Shown: positions 17,941 to 26,993 of the stretch, piece after piece | Layout of the letters: every line of letters begins with the position of its first letter | Position numbering within the stretch: the first letter of the stretch is position 1 | Source of the DNA: Fictibacillus sp. BK138 | GTDB lineage: Bacteria; Bacillota; Bacilli; Bacillales; Fictibacillaceae | Direction: 5' to 3' | Assembly: GCF_004216955.1 (NCBI RefSeq) | Contig: NZ_SGXL01000001.1 | Location: 1,173,034-1,237,033, forward strand | Length of the DNA: 64,000 nt | The notes under the pieces: model-generated | Seen by the model: the letters and a program-made list of their open reading frames with translations, nothing else | Told to the model about the DNA's origin: nothing | The model's database searches: none | Made by a program: the position numbers and the translations under genes

Positions 17941-18884
17941 TAAGATCGCTTTTTCTTCAATAGATTCAACGCCTTTTGAGTGTTTGCAAAATGTTTTTTT
18001 GTTGCTGTATCAAAAAAGGATTCTCCGAACTTTTCTGCTAGTTCAGCCGCTTTCACATCAACGTGAGGTCCGGCGCCTTTTGGGATAACAGTGTTAAAGC
18101 GTGCTCCGAGTTTATCCATCTCCTTTAAAAAACTGTATCTAGCTAATATTGAGGCAGCAGCCACTGCGATATGGATTGATTCACCTTTTGTAGCAAAAAA
18201 GATACCCTCTTTTAAAAGGTTTTTCTCTTTCGTTAAGTAATTAAAATAAACGCCCGGTTCGCAAAACTGATCCACTAATATCCCATCGATCTCTTCGCCT
18301 TCTATTTTAGCTTTTACATTTTGAAGAGCGCGATTATGCAAGATCGCTTTTATTTTCCCTTGAGTCATCCCTTTTTGCTGAAGCTCATTATATTTTTCAT
18401 TATTAAGTACAAGGAGGGAGTAGGGTACAGTGTGAATAAGTTCTTTCGCAATCTGAACGATCTGTTTATCGTTTAAATGCTTGGAATCCTTGACACCAAG
18501 TTCCCTTACCAGTTCAAGCTGGTCTCGTGATACATATGCTGCTGCAACTGTCATCGGTCCGAAATAATCACCTGTGCCAACCTCATCGCTGCCTATCATC
18601 GATAATTCTGCAGCATTTTGAGGCGGTGCATAACGATGAGGCGGTTTAGTTGTTTTGCTTTTTACTTTAGATGGTGAGACTTGACCTGAAAATTTTTGAG
18701 AAGCTTCTTCTGCTCCTTTACCTTGGAACAGTACTTTCCCCGAATTGTAAGCTGTTACTGTACAATCTGGAAGTTTTGCAGAAAAGACAGCACCAGGCGG
18801 AGTTTTCTCCAGAACGGCATGTGCCAAATCTTTTTTCATGGCTAAGATTTCGGTATTCGTCATTTTTTTTACAACATGAGCCAT
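17940..18884 (-). CDS. rnhC: Ribonuclease HIII
   Basis: A 314-residue type 2 RNase H that cuts the RNA strand of RNA-DNA hybrids. It has the N-terminal TBP-like substrate-binding domain (about residues 1-90) that separates HIII from HII, a linker, and the catalytic domain beginning GSDEVGTGDYFGP, whose Asp and Glu bind metal; later acidic residues include the D of GVKDSKHL and of ILVDQF. Length matches B. subtilis RnhC (313). It is convergent with pheT and divergent from zapA, as in B. subtilis. The stop codon abuts repeat family 2; no classical terminator lies downstream, so that array may mark the 3' end. Confidence 0.95.
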   Translation of the reverse strand: MAHVVKKMTNTEILAMKKDLAHAVLEKTPPGAVFSAKLPDCTVTAYNSGKVLFQGKGAEEASQKFSGQVSPSKVKSKTTKPPHRYAPPQNAAELSMIGSDEVGTGDYFGPMTVAAAYVSRDQLELVRELGVKDSKHLNDKQIVQIAKELIHTVPYSLLVLNNEKYNELQQKGMTQGKIKAILHNRALQNVKAKIEGEEIDGILVDQFCEPGVYFNYLTKEKNLLKEGIFFATKGESIHIAVAAASILARYSFLKEMDKLGARFNTVIPKGAGPHVDVKAAELAEKFGESFFDTATKKHFANTQKALNLLKKKRS

Positions 18885-19038
18885 AATAAATGCCCCCTAA
18901 ATTTATAAAATTTCCAAATATATCAAAATTTCTCTAGAAATGAACAGAAATATTTTCAACTATGTAAGATATTTGATAAGATGTAGATTAGAGTATTCAT
19001 CTAATGATCGATCCTTTTTATGACAAGGAGGTTTTTTC

Positions 19039-19302
19039 GTGGCGGAAGACAAAAATAAAAACCGTACGACGGTCGAGATCTATGGACAACGTTATGTAAT
19101 TGCAGGGACCGAACCTTCCAGCCACATTCATTTAGTAGCTGATAAAGTAGATTTGAAAATGAGAGAAATTCAATCTCATAATCGGTTTCTTGATTCGAAA
19201 CAACTCGCTGTACTAACAGCGGTAAATACAATGAGTGAATATTTAAAGATTAAAGAAGAGCTGAAAAAATTGCAACAAAGAATTGGAAAAGAGGAAAGTT
19301 AA
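19039..19302 (+). CDS. zapA: Cell division protein ZapA
   Basis: An 87-residue ZapA (YshA), which binds and bundles FtsZ at the division ring. The N-terminal globular part (RTTVEIYGQRYVIAGT) is followed by a long C-terminal coiled coil (about 50-85). The GTG at 19039 follows AAGGAGG. Its stop codon lies 2 bases before the ATG of cvpA, so the two are co-translated. Confidence 0.95.
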   Translation: MAEDKNKNRTTVEIYGQRYVIAGTEPSSHIHLVADKVDLKMREIQSHNRFLDSKQLAVLTAVNTMSEYLKIKEELKKLQQRIGKEES

Positions 19303-19303
19303 C

Positions 19304-19840
19304 ATGCTGGATTTAATTCTGTTTATCTTATTATTAGGTGGTTTTTTGATCGGATTAAAACGCGGGTTTATTATGCAACTCGTACACTTAGTAGGCTTTA
19401 TCGCAGCTTACATCGTTGCTTATCTGTATTATGATGATCTCGCTCCAAAGCTTGAGCTATGGATTCCTTATCCATCTTCTAATGATGGTTCTGCCTCTTT
19501 ATTGCTTAATAGCATCTCCCTTGAGCAGGCCTATTACAATGCGATCGCTTTTGCTATTTTGTTCTTTGCAACAAAAATCATTCTTCAAATTTTAGGCTCT
19601 ATGCTGGATTTTCTGGCACATTTGCCGATTCTGCATACTGCAAACAGATGGCTTGGCGGACTTCTGGGTTTTGTAGAAGTTTATCTGATCGTATTTATTT
19701 TACTGTATATCGCAACATTAGTGCCTATCGAATCATTTCAGGCGCATTATGATAATTCATGGATCGCACAGGGAATGGTCAAAAACACCCCCGTATTTTC
19801 TGAGTCAGTTAAGGAAATGTGGATGAAACATATGGCGTAA
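19304..19840 (+). CDS. CvpA-family membrane protein (YshB)
   Basis: A 178-residue membrane protein with four predicted helices and the CvpA signature near the N-terminus (MLDLILFILLLGGFLIGLKRGF). E. coli CvpA is needed for colicin V production; the role of the Bacillus homologue is not known. The start is ATG 19304, immediately after zapA; an upstream in-frame ATG (19283) lies within zapA without a ribosome site. Length agrees with B. subtilis YshB (177). A terminator follows at once. Confidence 0.9.
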   Translation: MLDLILFILLLGGFLIGLKRGFIMQLVHLVGFIAAYIVAYLYYDDLAPKLELWIPYPSSNDGSASLLLNSISLEQAYYNAIAFAILFFATKIILQILGSMLDFLAHLPILHTANRWLGGLLGFVEVYLIVFILLYIATLVPIESFQAHYDNSWIAQGMVKNTPVFSESVKEMWMKHMA

Positions 19841-19870
19841 AACTTCTCCCTCCTTGGAGAAGTTTTTTTA
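19841..19870 (+). terminator. Terminator after cvpA
   Basis: A 9-bp stem AACTTCTCC/GGAGAAGTT (19841-19849 with 19856-19864) with seven T's. Confidence 0.92.
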
Positions 19871-19873
19871 TTA

Positions 19874-20050
19874 AATGGCTGTTTTCGTATACATTGTTGC
19901 TCTTCGATAGTAGTTGATTTCCGCTCCAGGTTGCTCGCTTTCCACGGGGCGTGCGGTGAGCCTCCTGCCGCTTTGCGCCATTAGGAGTCTCCACCTGACC
20001 GCTCGTCCCGTAGGAGTCTCGCACCTTGCGCTCCTATCAACTTGCATAGG
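19874..20050 (-). repeat. Repeat family 1, copy 3 (full, short module)
   Basis: On the minus strand it runs from CAAGTTGATAGGAGCGCAAGG to GGAAATCAACTACTATCG. It shows the whole palindromic core, including GGTGGAGACTCCT paired with AGGAGGCTCACC around a GGCGCAAAGCGGC tip. It lies between the cvpA terminator and polX. Confidence 0.9.
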
Positions 20051-20136
20051 AAGAAAAGAAGAAAACATCCAAAAAGCAACAATCCTTATAAAAGAGTCTA
20101 TTAAATAAATCGAGAATGATAGAAAAGGAGTACATT

Positions 20137-21852
20137 ATGGCTAATAAAAAAGAAATTGTACGTGCTTTAGAACAGATTGCTCTTTATCTCGAGATTCTAG
20201 GAGAAAATTCTTTTAAAGTTTCCGCTTACCGAAAAGCAGCGAATGCTCTTGAAGGTGATGAGCGAACGATGGATCAAATAGAAGATGTTTCGAAAATAAA
20301 AGGCATTGGTAAAGGAACGGCTGCAGTTATTATCGAAATGATGGATAAAGGTGAATCTGAACTACTTATTGAACTTCAGGAAAAAGTACCTTCTGAACTT
20401 ATTACATTATTACAAGTTCCAAACTTGGGCGGAAAAAAGATTGCGAAACTTTACTCAGAACTGGGCGTAACAAATATTGAAATGCTAAAAGAAGCGTGTA
20501 CTGCCGGGAAAGTAAGAGAACTTGCCGGATTTGGAGCAAAGACAGAAGAGAAGATCCTTTCATCATTAGACGATATCGGAAAGAGACCTGAAAGGCTGCC
20601 GATCGCTTATATGCTTCCAATAGCTGAAAGTATTGAGTCTCAGTTGGAAGAGATGAGGCATATTGAAAAATTCTCAAGAGCAGGCAGTCTAAGAAGATAC
20701 AGGGAAACGATTAAAGATCTTGATTTCATTATCTCTTCAAAAAATCCAGGAAAAGTGAAGGAACAGCTATTAAACTTGCAAGGAGTTACGGATGTCATTG
20801 CAAGCGGTGATACGAAGGTTTCCCTCGTATTAGGAGAGAAGATGGCTGTTTCAGTAGACTTTAGAATCGTTGAACCCGAGCAATTCGCAACGACACTGCA
20901 TCATTTTACAGGTTCAATGGAACACAACGTCAAAATGAGGCAGTTGGCTAAAACCAGAGGAGAAAAGATTAGCGAATATGGTGTTGAAAATACAGAGACT
21001 GGTGAAGTTCGAACGTTTGAAACTGAAGAAGAATTTTACGAATACTTCGGGTTGAATTGGATACCGCCTGAAGCGAGAGAAACTGGTGAAGAAATTGAAC
21101 TTCTGGCAGAAGATTATGAGTTTGTTCAATTATCGGATATTAAGGGAGACCTGCATCTGCATTCCACTTGGAGTGACGGCGCATTCTCGATAGAGGAGAT
21201 GGCTGAAGAGGCGAGGAGCCTTGGGTATGAGTTCATGGCTATAACGGACCATTCACAATATCTTCGAGTAGCCAACGGACTTACTCCCGAGAGAATCCGC
21301 ATGCAGCGGAAAGAGATCGATAAACTGAACGAAAAATATAAGGACTTCAAAATATTTGCCGGCATTGAAATGGATATATTGCCAGATGGTACACTAGACT
21401 ATGATGATGATCTTCTAGATGAGATGGATTTTGTTATTGCGAGTATCCATTCAGCTTTTTCACAGGATCAGAAAAAGATTATGAAACGTTTAAAAACGGC
21501 TCTCGATCATAAAAAGGTAGATTTAATCGCTCATCCGACGGGGCGCCTGATCGGCCGAAGAACAGGGTACGATGTTGATGTGGATATGCTGCTTCAGCTC
21601 GCCTATGAAACAGATACCGCAATAGAATTGAATGCTAACCCAAACAGACTGGATCTATCGCCAGACTGGTTAAGAAAAGCGCAGGACCTCGGTGTGAAGA
21701 TTGCGATTAATACGGATGCGCATTACAAAGAAACGATGAAACATATGGAGATAGGGGCTGCGGTAGCGCGAAAAGGTTTTATTAAAAAAAGTTCTGTGAT
21801 TAATACGATGACTTTGAAAGAATTTGAAACCTATTTAAACCGTAAAAAATAG
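20137..21852 (+). CDS. polX: DNA polymerase X with PHP exonuclease domain
   Basis: A 571-residue family X polymerase (570 in B. subtilis) used in base-excision and gap-filling repair. Order: the 8-kDa lyase-like helix-hairpin-helix region (about 1-90, KGIGKGTAAVI), fingers and palm (AGSLRRYRETIKDLDFII carries two catalytic Asp), and a C-terminal PHP domain (about 335-570) with DLHLHSTWSDG, ITDHS, EMD, HPTGR and NTDAH metal-binding motifs for 3'-5' exonuclease activity. The start is ATG 20137, 6 bases after AAAAGGAG. Gene order polX-mutS2 is as in B. subtilis. Confidence 0.96.
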   Translation: MANKKEIVRALEQIALYLEILGENSFKVSAYRKAANALEGDERTMDQIEDVSKIKGIGKGTAAVIIEMMDKGESELLIELQEKVPSELITLLQVPNLGGKKIAKLYSELGVTNIEMLKEACTAGKVRELAGFGAKTEEKILSSLDDIGKRPERLPIAYMLPIAESIESQLEEMRHIEKFSRAGSLRRYRETIKDLDFIISSKNPGKVKEQLLNLQGVTDVIASGDTKVSLVLGEKMAVSVDFRIVEPEQFATTLHHFTGSMEHNVKMRQLAKTRGEKISEYGVENTETGEVRTFETEEEFYEYFGLNWIPPEARETGEEIELLAEDYEFVQLSDIKGDLHLHSTWSDGAFSIEEMAEEARSLGYEFMAITDHSQYLRVANGLTPERIRMQRKEIDKLNEKYKDFKIFAGIEMDILPDGTLDYDDDLLDEMDFVIASIHSAFSQDQKKIMKRLKTALDHKKVDLIAHPTGRLIGRRTGYDVDVDMLLQLAYETDTAIELNANPNRLDLSPDWLRKAQDLGVKIAINTDAHYKETMKHMEIGAAVARKGFIKKSSVINTMTLKEFETYLNRKK

Positions 21853-21884
21853 CTCTATATCCTCGGATCAGGAGGAAGTTTAAC

Positions 21885-24242
21885 ATGCAAGAAAAAATGT
21901 TGCGAGTCTTAGAATTAAAAAAAGTAATTGAAAGATTAAAGAAGCATGCAAGCTGTTCATTAGGAGTAAATAAGATCGAAGCTCTTGTCCCTTTAACAGA
22001 ACTGGAAGAAGTGAACGCTGCACAAGAAGCAACAGATGAAGGGGTAAAGGTACTGCGTCTAAGAGGGCAGGTTCCTTTCGGCGGGATATTTGATATTCGT
22101 TCAAACGTAAAACGTTCAAAAATAGGGAGTCTTTTAAACGAGGAAGACTTGATGGATATCGCGTCAACTCTATATGGCGGCAGAAGATTTAAACGTTTTA
22201 TAGAGGGGTTAGTGGAAGATGGCATCGAACTTCGCATCTTGAAATCTGCTGCTGAACAGATCATCCCATTGCAGGAAGTTGAACAGTCTATTAAAAATTG
22301 CATAGATGACCACGGAAATATGATGGATAGTGCGAGCGCAGAACTAAGAACAATACGCCAGCAGCTCCGTACTTTCGAAGCTAGAGTCAGAGAAAAGCTT
22401 GAATCAATCGTTAGATCTTCAAGCTATCAAAAGATGCTGTCTGATTCTATCATAACGATTCGTAATGATAGATTTGTTATTCCTGTTAAACAAGAGTATA
22501 GAGGAAACTTTGGCGGAATGGTTCATGACCAGTCTGCCAGCGGTGCTACCCTTTTCATTGAACCGCAATCAGTAGTAACCATCAATAATCAGGTGAAAGA
22601 AGCAAAAGCAAAAGAAACACGTGAAATAGAGAAGATATTAAGAGAACTCACAGCACAAGTTGCTGAAACAGCTGATGATATCCTCTTGAACGTGGATGTT
22701 TTGGCAGAAGTAGATTTTATTTTAGCCAAAGCGCGTTTTGCAAATGAACTTAAATGTACGAGACCGATTATGAATGATAAAGGATTCATTGCTCTTTATA
22801 ACGGAAGACATCCGCTGCTGGATCAGGAGACAGTAGTTCCAACGAGTGTGAAGCTTGGAGGAGAGTATCAATCTCTTGTTATCACGGGTCCAAATACAGG
22901 AGGGAAGACCGTTACTTTAAAAACGATTGGTCTTCTTACATTAATGGCCCAATGCGGATTGCAGATTCCAGCACAAGAAGAATCTGAGATGGCTGTCTTT
23001 AAAACTATTTTTGCAGATATCGGTGATGAGCAGTCGATCGAACAATCATTGAGTACATTTTCATCCCATATGGTTAATATTGTTGATATCTTAAACAAGC
23101 TGGATTATGAATCTCTTGTCCTATTCGACGAACTCGGTGCAGGAACCGATCCGCAAGAAGGTGCAGCACTTGCGATTTCTATTCTGGATTTTGTATTTGC
23201 AAGAGGAGCTCGTGTTGTAGCAACAACACATTACAGTGAATTGAAAGCCTATGCTTACAACCGTGAAGGCGTCATGAATGCCTCAGTAGAGTTTGACGTA
23301 CAGACACTGCGTCCAACATACAGGCTTTTAGTAGGCGTTCCTGGACGAAGTAATGCTTTCGAAATTTCGAAAAGACTCGGGTTGCGTCAAGATATAATCG
23401 ATTCAGCTAGATCCCAGATCAGCGAAGACGAAAATAAAATTGACAATATGATACGATCACTTGAAGATAACCGGAAACAAGCAGAAAAAGAAATGCAGGA
23501 AGCTGAACGTAAAAGAAAAGAAGCTGAAGCGATCAAAGCTGATCTTGAACGCGAGTTAGAGCTTTATCAAAATGAGAAAGAGCGGCTGTATCATAAGGCA
23601 AAAGAAGAAGCAGAACGAGCTGTTGAAAAAGCCCGTGAAACAGCTGAAGAGATCATTGTTGAGATTCGTGAACTTCAAAAATCAGGCGGGCAGATCAAAG
23701 AGCATAAATTGATTGAGGCAAAAAAGAGATTGGAAGAAGCCGTTCCGAAATCAAAATCAAAAAACAAGAAACCAAAAGCTGCGTCCACTAAGAAAGAATA
23801 TATACCTGGTGATGAAGTAAGAGTGTTGAGTGTTGGTCAAAAAGGTCACATCGTTGAAAAAGTCAGCAGCAGCGAGTATCAAGTGCAAATAGGTATCTTA
23901 AAAATGAATGTGTCAGAACGTGATCTGGAATGGATTAAAGAATCCAAACCAAAACCTGAACCGCGCTCATTTGTAAAAGTAACAGGTTCCAATGATTCTT
24001 CACGTCCAGAACTGGACTTAAGAGGTAAGAGGTATGAAGACGCGATGCTTGAGGTTGACAGGTATTTAGACGAAGCCATGATGGCAGGTTTTAACCAAGT
24101 GTATATCATTCATGGAAAAGGAACTGGAGCGCTTCGTAAAGGCGTACAAGAGCTATTAAAATCACATCGCAATGTTAAATCTACAAGAATGGGTGCCGCT
24201 GGTGAAGGCGGAGGCGGAGTAACAGTAGCCGTTTTAAAGTAA
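21885..24242 (+). CDS. mutS2: MutS2 (MutSB) ATPase/Smr nuclease
   Basis: A 785-residue MutS2, identical in length to B. subtilis MutSB. It lacks the mismatch-recognition domain of MutS. Visible are the core and lever region, Walker A GPNTGGKT (about residues 332-339), Walker B with LFDELGAGTDPQEG, a long charged coiled coil (about 520-640) and a C-terminal Smr domain (LDLRGKRYEDAML, then IHGKGTGALRKGV). Family members suppress homologous recombination or rescue collided ribosomes; which applies here cannot be read from sequence. AGGAGG precedes ATG 21885. A fragment of repeat family 1 follows the stop codon. Confidence 0.96.
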   Translation: MQEKMLRVLELKKVIERLKKHASCSLGVNKIEALVPLTELEEVNAAQEATDEGVKVLRLRGQVPFGGIFDIRSNVKRSKIGSLLNEEDLMDIASTLYGGRRFKRFIEGLVEDGIELRILKSAAEQIIPLQEVEQSIKNCIDDHGNMMDSASAELRTIRQQLRTFEARVREKLESIVRSSSYQKMLSDSIITIRNDRFVIPVKQEYRGNFGGMVHDQSASGATLFIEPQSVVTINNQVKEAKAKETREIEKILRELTAQVAETADDILLNVDVLAEVDFILAKARFANELKCTRPIMNDKGFIALYNGRHPLLDQETVVPTSVKLGGEYQSLVITGPNTGGKTVTLKTIGLLTLMAQCGLQIPAQEESEMAVFKTIFADIGDEQSIEQSLSTFSSHMVNIVDILNKLDYESLVLFDELGAGTDPQEGAALAISILDFVFARGARVVATTHYSELKAYAYNREGVMNASVEFDVQTLRPTYRLLVGVPGRSNAFEISKRLGLRQDIIDSARSQISEDENKIDNMIRSLEDNRKQAEKEMQEAERKRKEAEAIKADLERELELYQNEKERLYHKAKEEAERAVEKARETAEEIIVEIRELQKSGGQIKEHKLIEAKKRLEEAVPKSKSKNKKPKAASTKKEYIPGDEVRVLSVGQKGHIVEKVSSSEYQVQIGILKMNVSERDLEWIKESKPKPEPRSFVKVTGSNDSSRPELDLRGKRYEDAMLEVDRYLDEAMMAGFNQVYIIHGKGTGALRKGVQELLKSHRNVKSTRMGAAGEGGGGVTVAVLK

Positions 24243-24249
24243 TCCAAAG

Positions 24250-24311
24250 CCATCATCCTGTAACGGAAATCAACTACTTTCAGGGCAACAAAGTTTGCGG
24301 ACCAGCCTTTA
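24250..24311 (+). repeat. Repeat family 1, copy 4 (right end only)
   Basis: Only the right arm remains: CATCCTGTAACGGAAATCAA and then CTACTTTCAGGGCAACAAAG. It lies 8 bases after the mutS2 stop. Confidence 0.75.
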
Positions 24312-24359
24312 CTATAAGGATAGATCAATTATCAAGCCATCTACAAAGGGGAATTGCCG

Positions 24360-24764
24360 ATGGATTTTATGCAGAACGCTTTTTTAAAAACAGCTGCAAA
24401 CTATAGCGTTGTAGTTCTTTGTCTCGTCTTGTTCTTAGCTGTATTCGAACTTGTGACCCGCTATAAGAACTGGGTAGAAATTAAAAAAGGAAATCTTTCA
24501 GTTGCAATGGCAACAGGCGGTAAGATTTTTGGGATCGCCAATATTTTTAGATATTCGATTGCTCAGAACGACTCATTGCTGATGATGGTCATGTGGGGAA
24601 TATTTGGATTCATTTTGCTTTTGATCGGTTATTTTATTTATGAATTTTTAACGCCTAAATTTCAGATTGATAAAGAAATTGAAAATGACAACAGAGCTGT
24701 AGGTTTTATTTCAATGGTTATCTCGGTCGGTCTGTCATTTGTTATTGGTGAAGGCATTGAATAA
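24360..24764 (+). CDS. yshE: DUF350 membrane protein (YshE)
   Basis: A 134-residue protein with four hydrophobic helices, matching the DUF350 family (B. subtilis YshE, found between mutSB and lcfA). No function is established. AAAGGGG (24345-24351) is about 8 bases before ATG 24360; a TTG at 24354 is possible but too close to the ribosome site. It is followed after 15 bases by a very short membrane-peptide ORF. Confidence 0.85.
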   Translation: MDFMQNAFLKTAANYSVVVLCLVLFLAVFELVTRYKNWVEIKKGNLSVAMATGGKIFGIANIFRYSIAQNDSLLMMVMWGIFGFILLLIGYFIYEFLTPKFQIDKEIENDNRAVGFISMVISVGLSFVIGEGIE

Positions 24765-24779
24765 TTGAAGGGATAAAAT

Positions 24780-24863
24780 ATGGAAACGTTATTTAAAGTA
24801 CTTTTTGTTCTAAGCGGCGTATTTATTGCGGCAGGTTTTGTTTATTTATTATTTTTTACATGA
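24780..24863 (+). CDS. Possible 27-residue single-pass membrane peptide
   Basis: An ATG ORF of 27 codons lies between yshE and a strong terminator. The peptide begins METLFKVLFVLSGVF and ends YLLFFT; it is almost wholly hydrophobic and would make one membrane helix. AAGGGAT (24768-24774) lies 5 bases upstream, so translation coupled to yshE is plausible. I know no family for it. Chance occurrence is possible, since AT-rich DNA often encodes hydrophobic residues, but the spacing, ribosome site and position before the terminator favour a real gene. Confidence 0.5.
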   Translation: METLFKVLFVLSGVFIAAGFVYLLFFT

Positions 24864-24865
24864 TT

Positions 24866-24905
24866 AAAATCCAGACCTTTCTATAGGGGGTCTGGATTTT
24901 TTTTG
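24866..24905 (+). terminator. Terminator after yshE and the small ORF
   Basis: A perfect 12-bp stem AAAATCCAGACC/GGTCTGGATTTT (24866-24877 with 24889-24900) with a long T run. Confidence 0.95.
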
Positions 24906-25030
24906 GATAAATTTTACCGATTATTTATAATTTTTAAAAAAGTATATAAAATTGTATACGTTTTCAATATAATAGGAATAAAGATATAGAAATTTTTGAA
25001 GGAAGGCGTGAATTAAAGGAGGAGATGCAA

Positions 25031-26716
25031 GTGGAAAGAAGGTGGCTTAACAGTTACCCAAGTGAAATTCCGGGACATCTTGATTACGACAGCAAACCTT
25101 TATTCGCGTATTTAGAAGAAGCAGCAGAACAGAAAAAAGACAATACTGCTGTTCATTTTTTAGGCAAGACATTAACGTTCGGCGAACTGTATGAGAGCTC
25201 TTTGCGGTTTGCCCATTCACTTTCAGCATTAGGAGTGAAAAAAGGGGACCGTGTAGCGATCATGCTGCCAAACTGTCCGCAGGCAGTAATTGCTTATTAC
25301 GGTACATTGTTCTTAGGTGGAATAGTTGTCCAGACGAACCCGCTTTATACGGAAAGAGAGCTGCGCCATCAGCTTTCTGACAGCGGAGCAAAGGTAATCG
25401 TCAGTTTGGATCTGCTCTTTGGAAGAATATCTGCTGTAAGGAATGATACGAATGTTGAGCACGTTATAATAACAGGTATCAAGGATTATTTGCCATTTCC
25501 CAAAAACCTGATTTACCCGTTTGTGCAAAAAAGGCAAAATCCAACGGTTATTGTAAACATTTCTTATAATCATGAAGTTCATTCTTTCACAGAACTGCTT
25601 AAGCGCTCAAAACCTATCAAGCCGGAGGTCAACATCTCTCCTGATGATGATCTGGCATTATTGCAATATACGGGCGGTACGACAGGACCAGCGAAAGGTG
25701 TGATGCTTACACACCAAAACCTGGTCGTCAACGCTTTGCAGTGTAACGCGTGGATGTATAAGAATCGTGATGGAAAAGAGAAGATCCTTGGGGCTCTGCC
25801 GTTCTTCCATGTGTATGGGATGACATGTGTGATGAATTTAGGAATCATAACGAAGGCCCAGATGATTATCCTTCCACGATTCGATCCGGCACAAGTTTTA
25901 AAAACGATTCATAAAGAGCGACCAACGCTATTTCCTGGTGCTCCGACCATGTATATTGCACTTCTGAACCATCCTGACTTAAAGAAATATGACCTCTCTT
26001 CTATCCAGGCTTGTATAAGTGGTTCAGCAGCTTTGCCTCTTGAGGTTCAAGAAAAATTTCAAGCGGTTATTTCGGGTTCATTAGTTGAAGGATATGGTCT
26101 CACTGAAGCTTCACCAGTAACTCATGCAAATTTAATCTATGGAGAGCAAGTAAGGGGAAGTATCGGCCTGCCTTGGCCGAATACGGAAGCAGCTATTATA
26201 TCTGCCGAAACTGGTGAATGGGCAGAGCCAGGTGAGGTTGGCGAACTGGCAGTAAGAGGTCCCCAAGTCATGAAAGGGTACTGGAATCAGCCTGAAGAAA
26301 CAGCTTCTGTTTTTAGAGATGACTGGCTTATAACTGGTGATATGGGCTATATGGATGAAAGAGGTTACTTTTACATTGTTGACCGAAAGAAAGACCTGAT
26401 CATTGCTGGTGGCTTTAACATTTATCCTCGTGAAGTCGAAGAGGTATTATACGAGCATGATAGTGTTAAAGAAGCAGTGGTCGTTGGTGTACCTGATGAA
26501 TATCGGGGAGAAACCGTAAAAGCTTTTGTTGTGCTGAAAGAAGGCGCGGAGTGTACAGAAGAAGAACTGAACAAATATTGCCGAGAACATCTGGCATCAT
26601 TTAAAGTACCAAGACTCTATGAATTTAGAGATGAACTGCCTAAAACCATGGTAGGAAAAATTCTAAGAAGAGTCCTTCTTGAAGAGGAACGAGAAAAATC
26701 AAAACAAAACAATTAA
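25031..26716 (+). CDS. lcfA: Long-chain fatty acid-CoA ligase
   Basis: A 561-residue ANL-family acyl-CoA synthetase that activates long-chain fatty acids with ATP and CoA. The nucleotide-binding loop YTGGTTGPAKG (about residues 214-224), GYGLTEASP (about 356), the ITGD motif (about 435) and the C-terminal catalytic lysine region (LPKTMVGKILRR) are all present. GTG 25031 is chosen because AAAGGAGG lies 8 bases upstream; ATG 25025 is only 2 bases from it. Length equals B. subtilis LcfA (560). It has its own promoter region (TATAAT at 24968-24973) and terminator, so it is separated from fadR-fadB-etfBA, unlike in B. subtilis. Confidence 0.95.
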   Translation: MERRWLNSYPSEIPGHLDYDSKPLFAYLEEAAEQKKDNTAVHFLGKTLTFGELYESSLRFAHSLSALGVKKGDRVAIMLPNCPQAVIAYYGTLFLGGIVVQTNPLYTERELRHQLSDSGAKVIVSLDLLFGRISAVRNDTNVEHVIITGIKDYLPFPKNLIYPFVQKRQNPTVIVNISYNHEVHSFTELLKRSKPIKPEVNISPDDDLALLQYTGGTTGPAKGVMLTHQNLVVNALQCNAWMYKNRDGKEKILGALPFFHVYGMTCVMNLGIITKAQMIILPRFDPAQVLKTIHKERPTLFPGAPTMYIALLNHPDLKKYDLSSIQACISGSAALPLEVQEKFQAVISGSLVEGYGLTEASPVTHANLIYGEQVRGSIGLPWPNTEAAIISAETGEWAEPGEVGELAVRGPQVMKGYWNQPEETASVFRDDWLITGDMGYMDERGYFYIVDRKKDLIIAGGFNIYPREVEEVLYEHDSVKEAVVVGVPDEYRGETVKAFVVLKEGAECTEEELNKYCREHLASFKVPRLYEFRDELPKTMVGKILRRVLLEEEREKSKQNN

Positions 26717-26725
26717 TACACTATT

Positions 26726-26752
26726 AAAAACCGCCATTGTGCGGTTTTTGTT
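26726..26752 (+). terminator. Terminator after lcfA
   Basis: A 9-bp stem AAAAACCGC/GCGGTTTTT (26726-26734 with 26741-26749). Confidence 0.88.
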
Positions 26753-26826
26753 TTGGATCCGAACCTCCTACGGAATTCAAGCATAAGGAAAAGTATTCTT
26801 TCTTATGGGATTTTCTTGAAACACTA

Positions 26827-26900
26827 TGTTGACAAGGTGATGGAGCCGAAATCAACAACTCTCAAAAGCTACAAGGTTTGTTGAAAACAGGCTTATAAAA
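26827..26900 (+). repeat. Repeat family 1, copy 5 (both ends fused)
   Basis: The left end (TTGACAAGGTGATGGAG) joins directly to the right end (CCGAAATCAACAACTCTC). This is the product expected from deletion between the two direct GGAG(C)G words that flank the core. It lies between the lcfA terminator and the fadR promoter. Confidence 0.75.
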
Positions 26901-26943
26901 ACTTCCTGCTTGTCAACATAGATAAAAAAATGACATAATGAAA

Positions 26944-26993
26944 TTGACAGAAAAGAAAGATTTGTTTTACAATTATGAATGAACAATCATTCA
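26944..26993 (+). promoter_or_regulatory. fadR operon promoter with FadR operator
   Basis: Promoter TTGACA (26944-26949), 18-bp spacer, TACAAT (26968-26973). Immediately downstream is TGAATGAACAATCATTCA (26976-26993), which fits the Bacillus FadR operator TGAATGAMTANTCATTCA with one mismatch. It covers the expected start site, so FadR bound there would block initiation; long-chain acyl-CoA releases FadR in B. subtilis. Confidence 0.9.
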
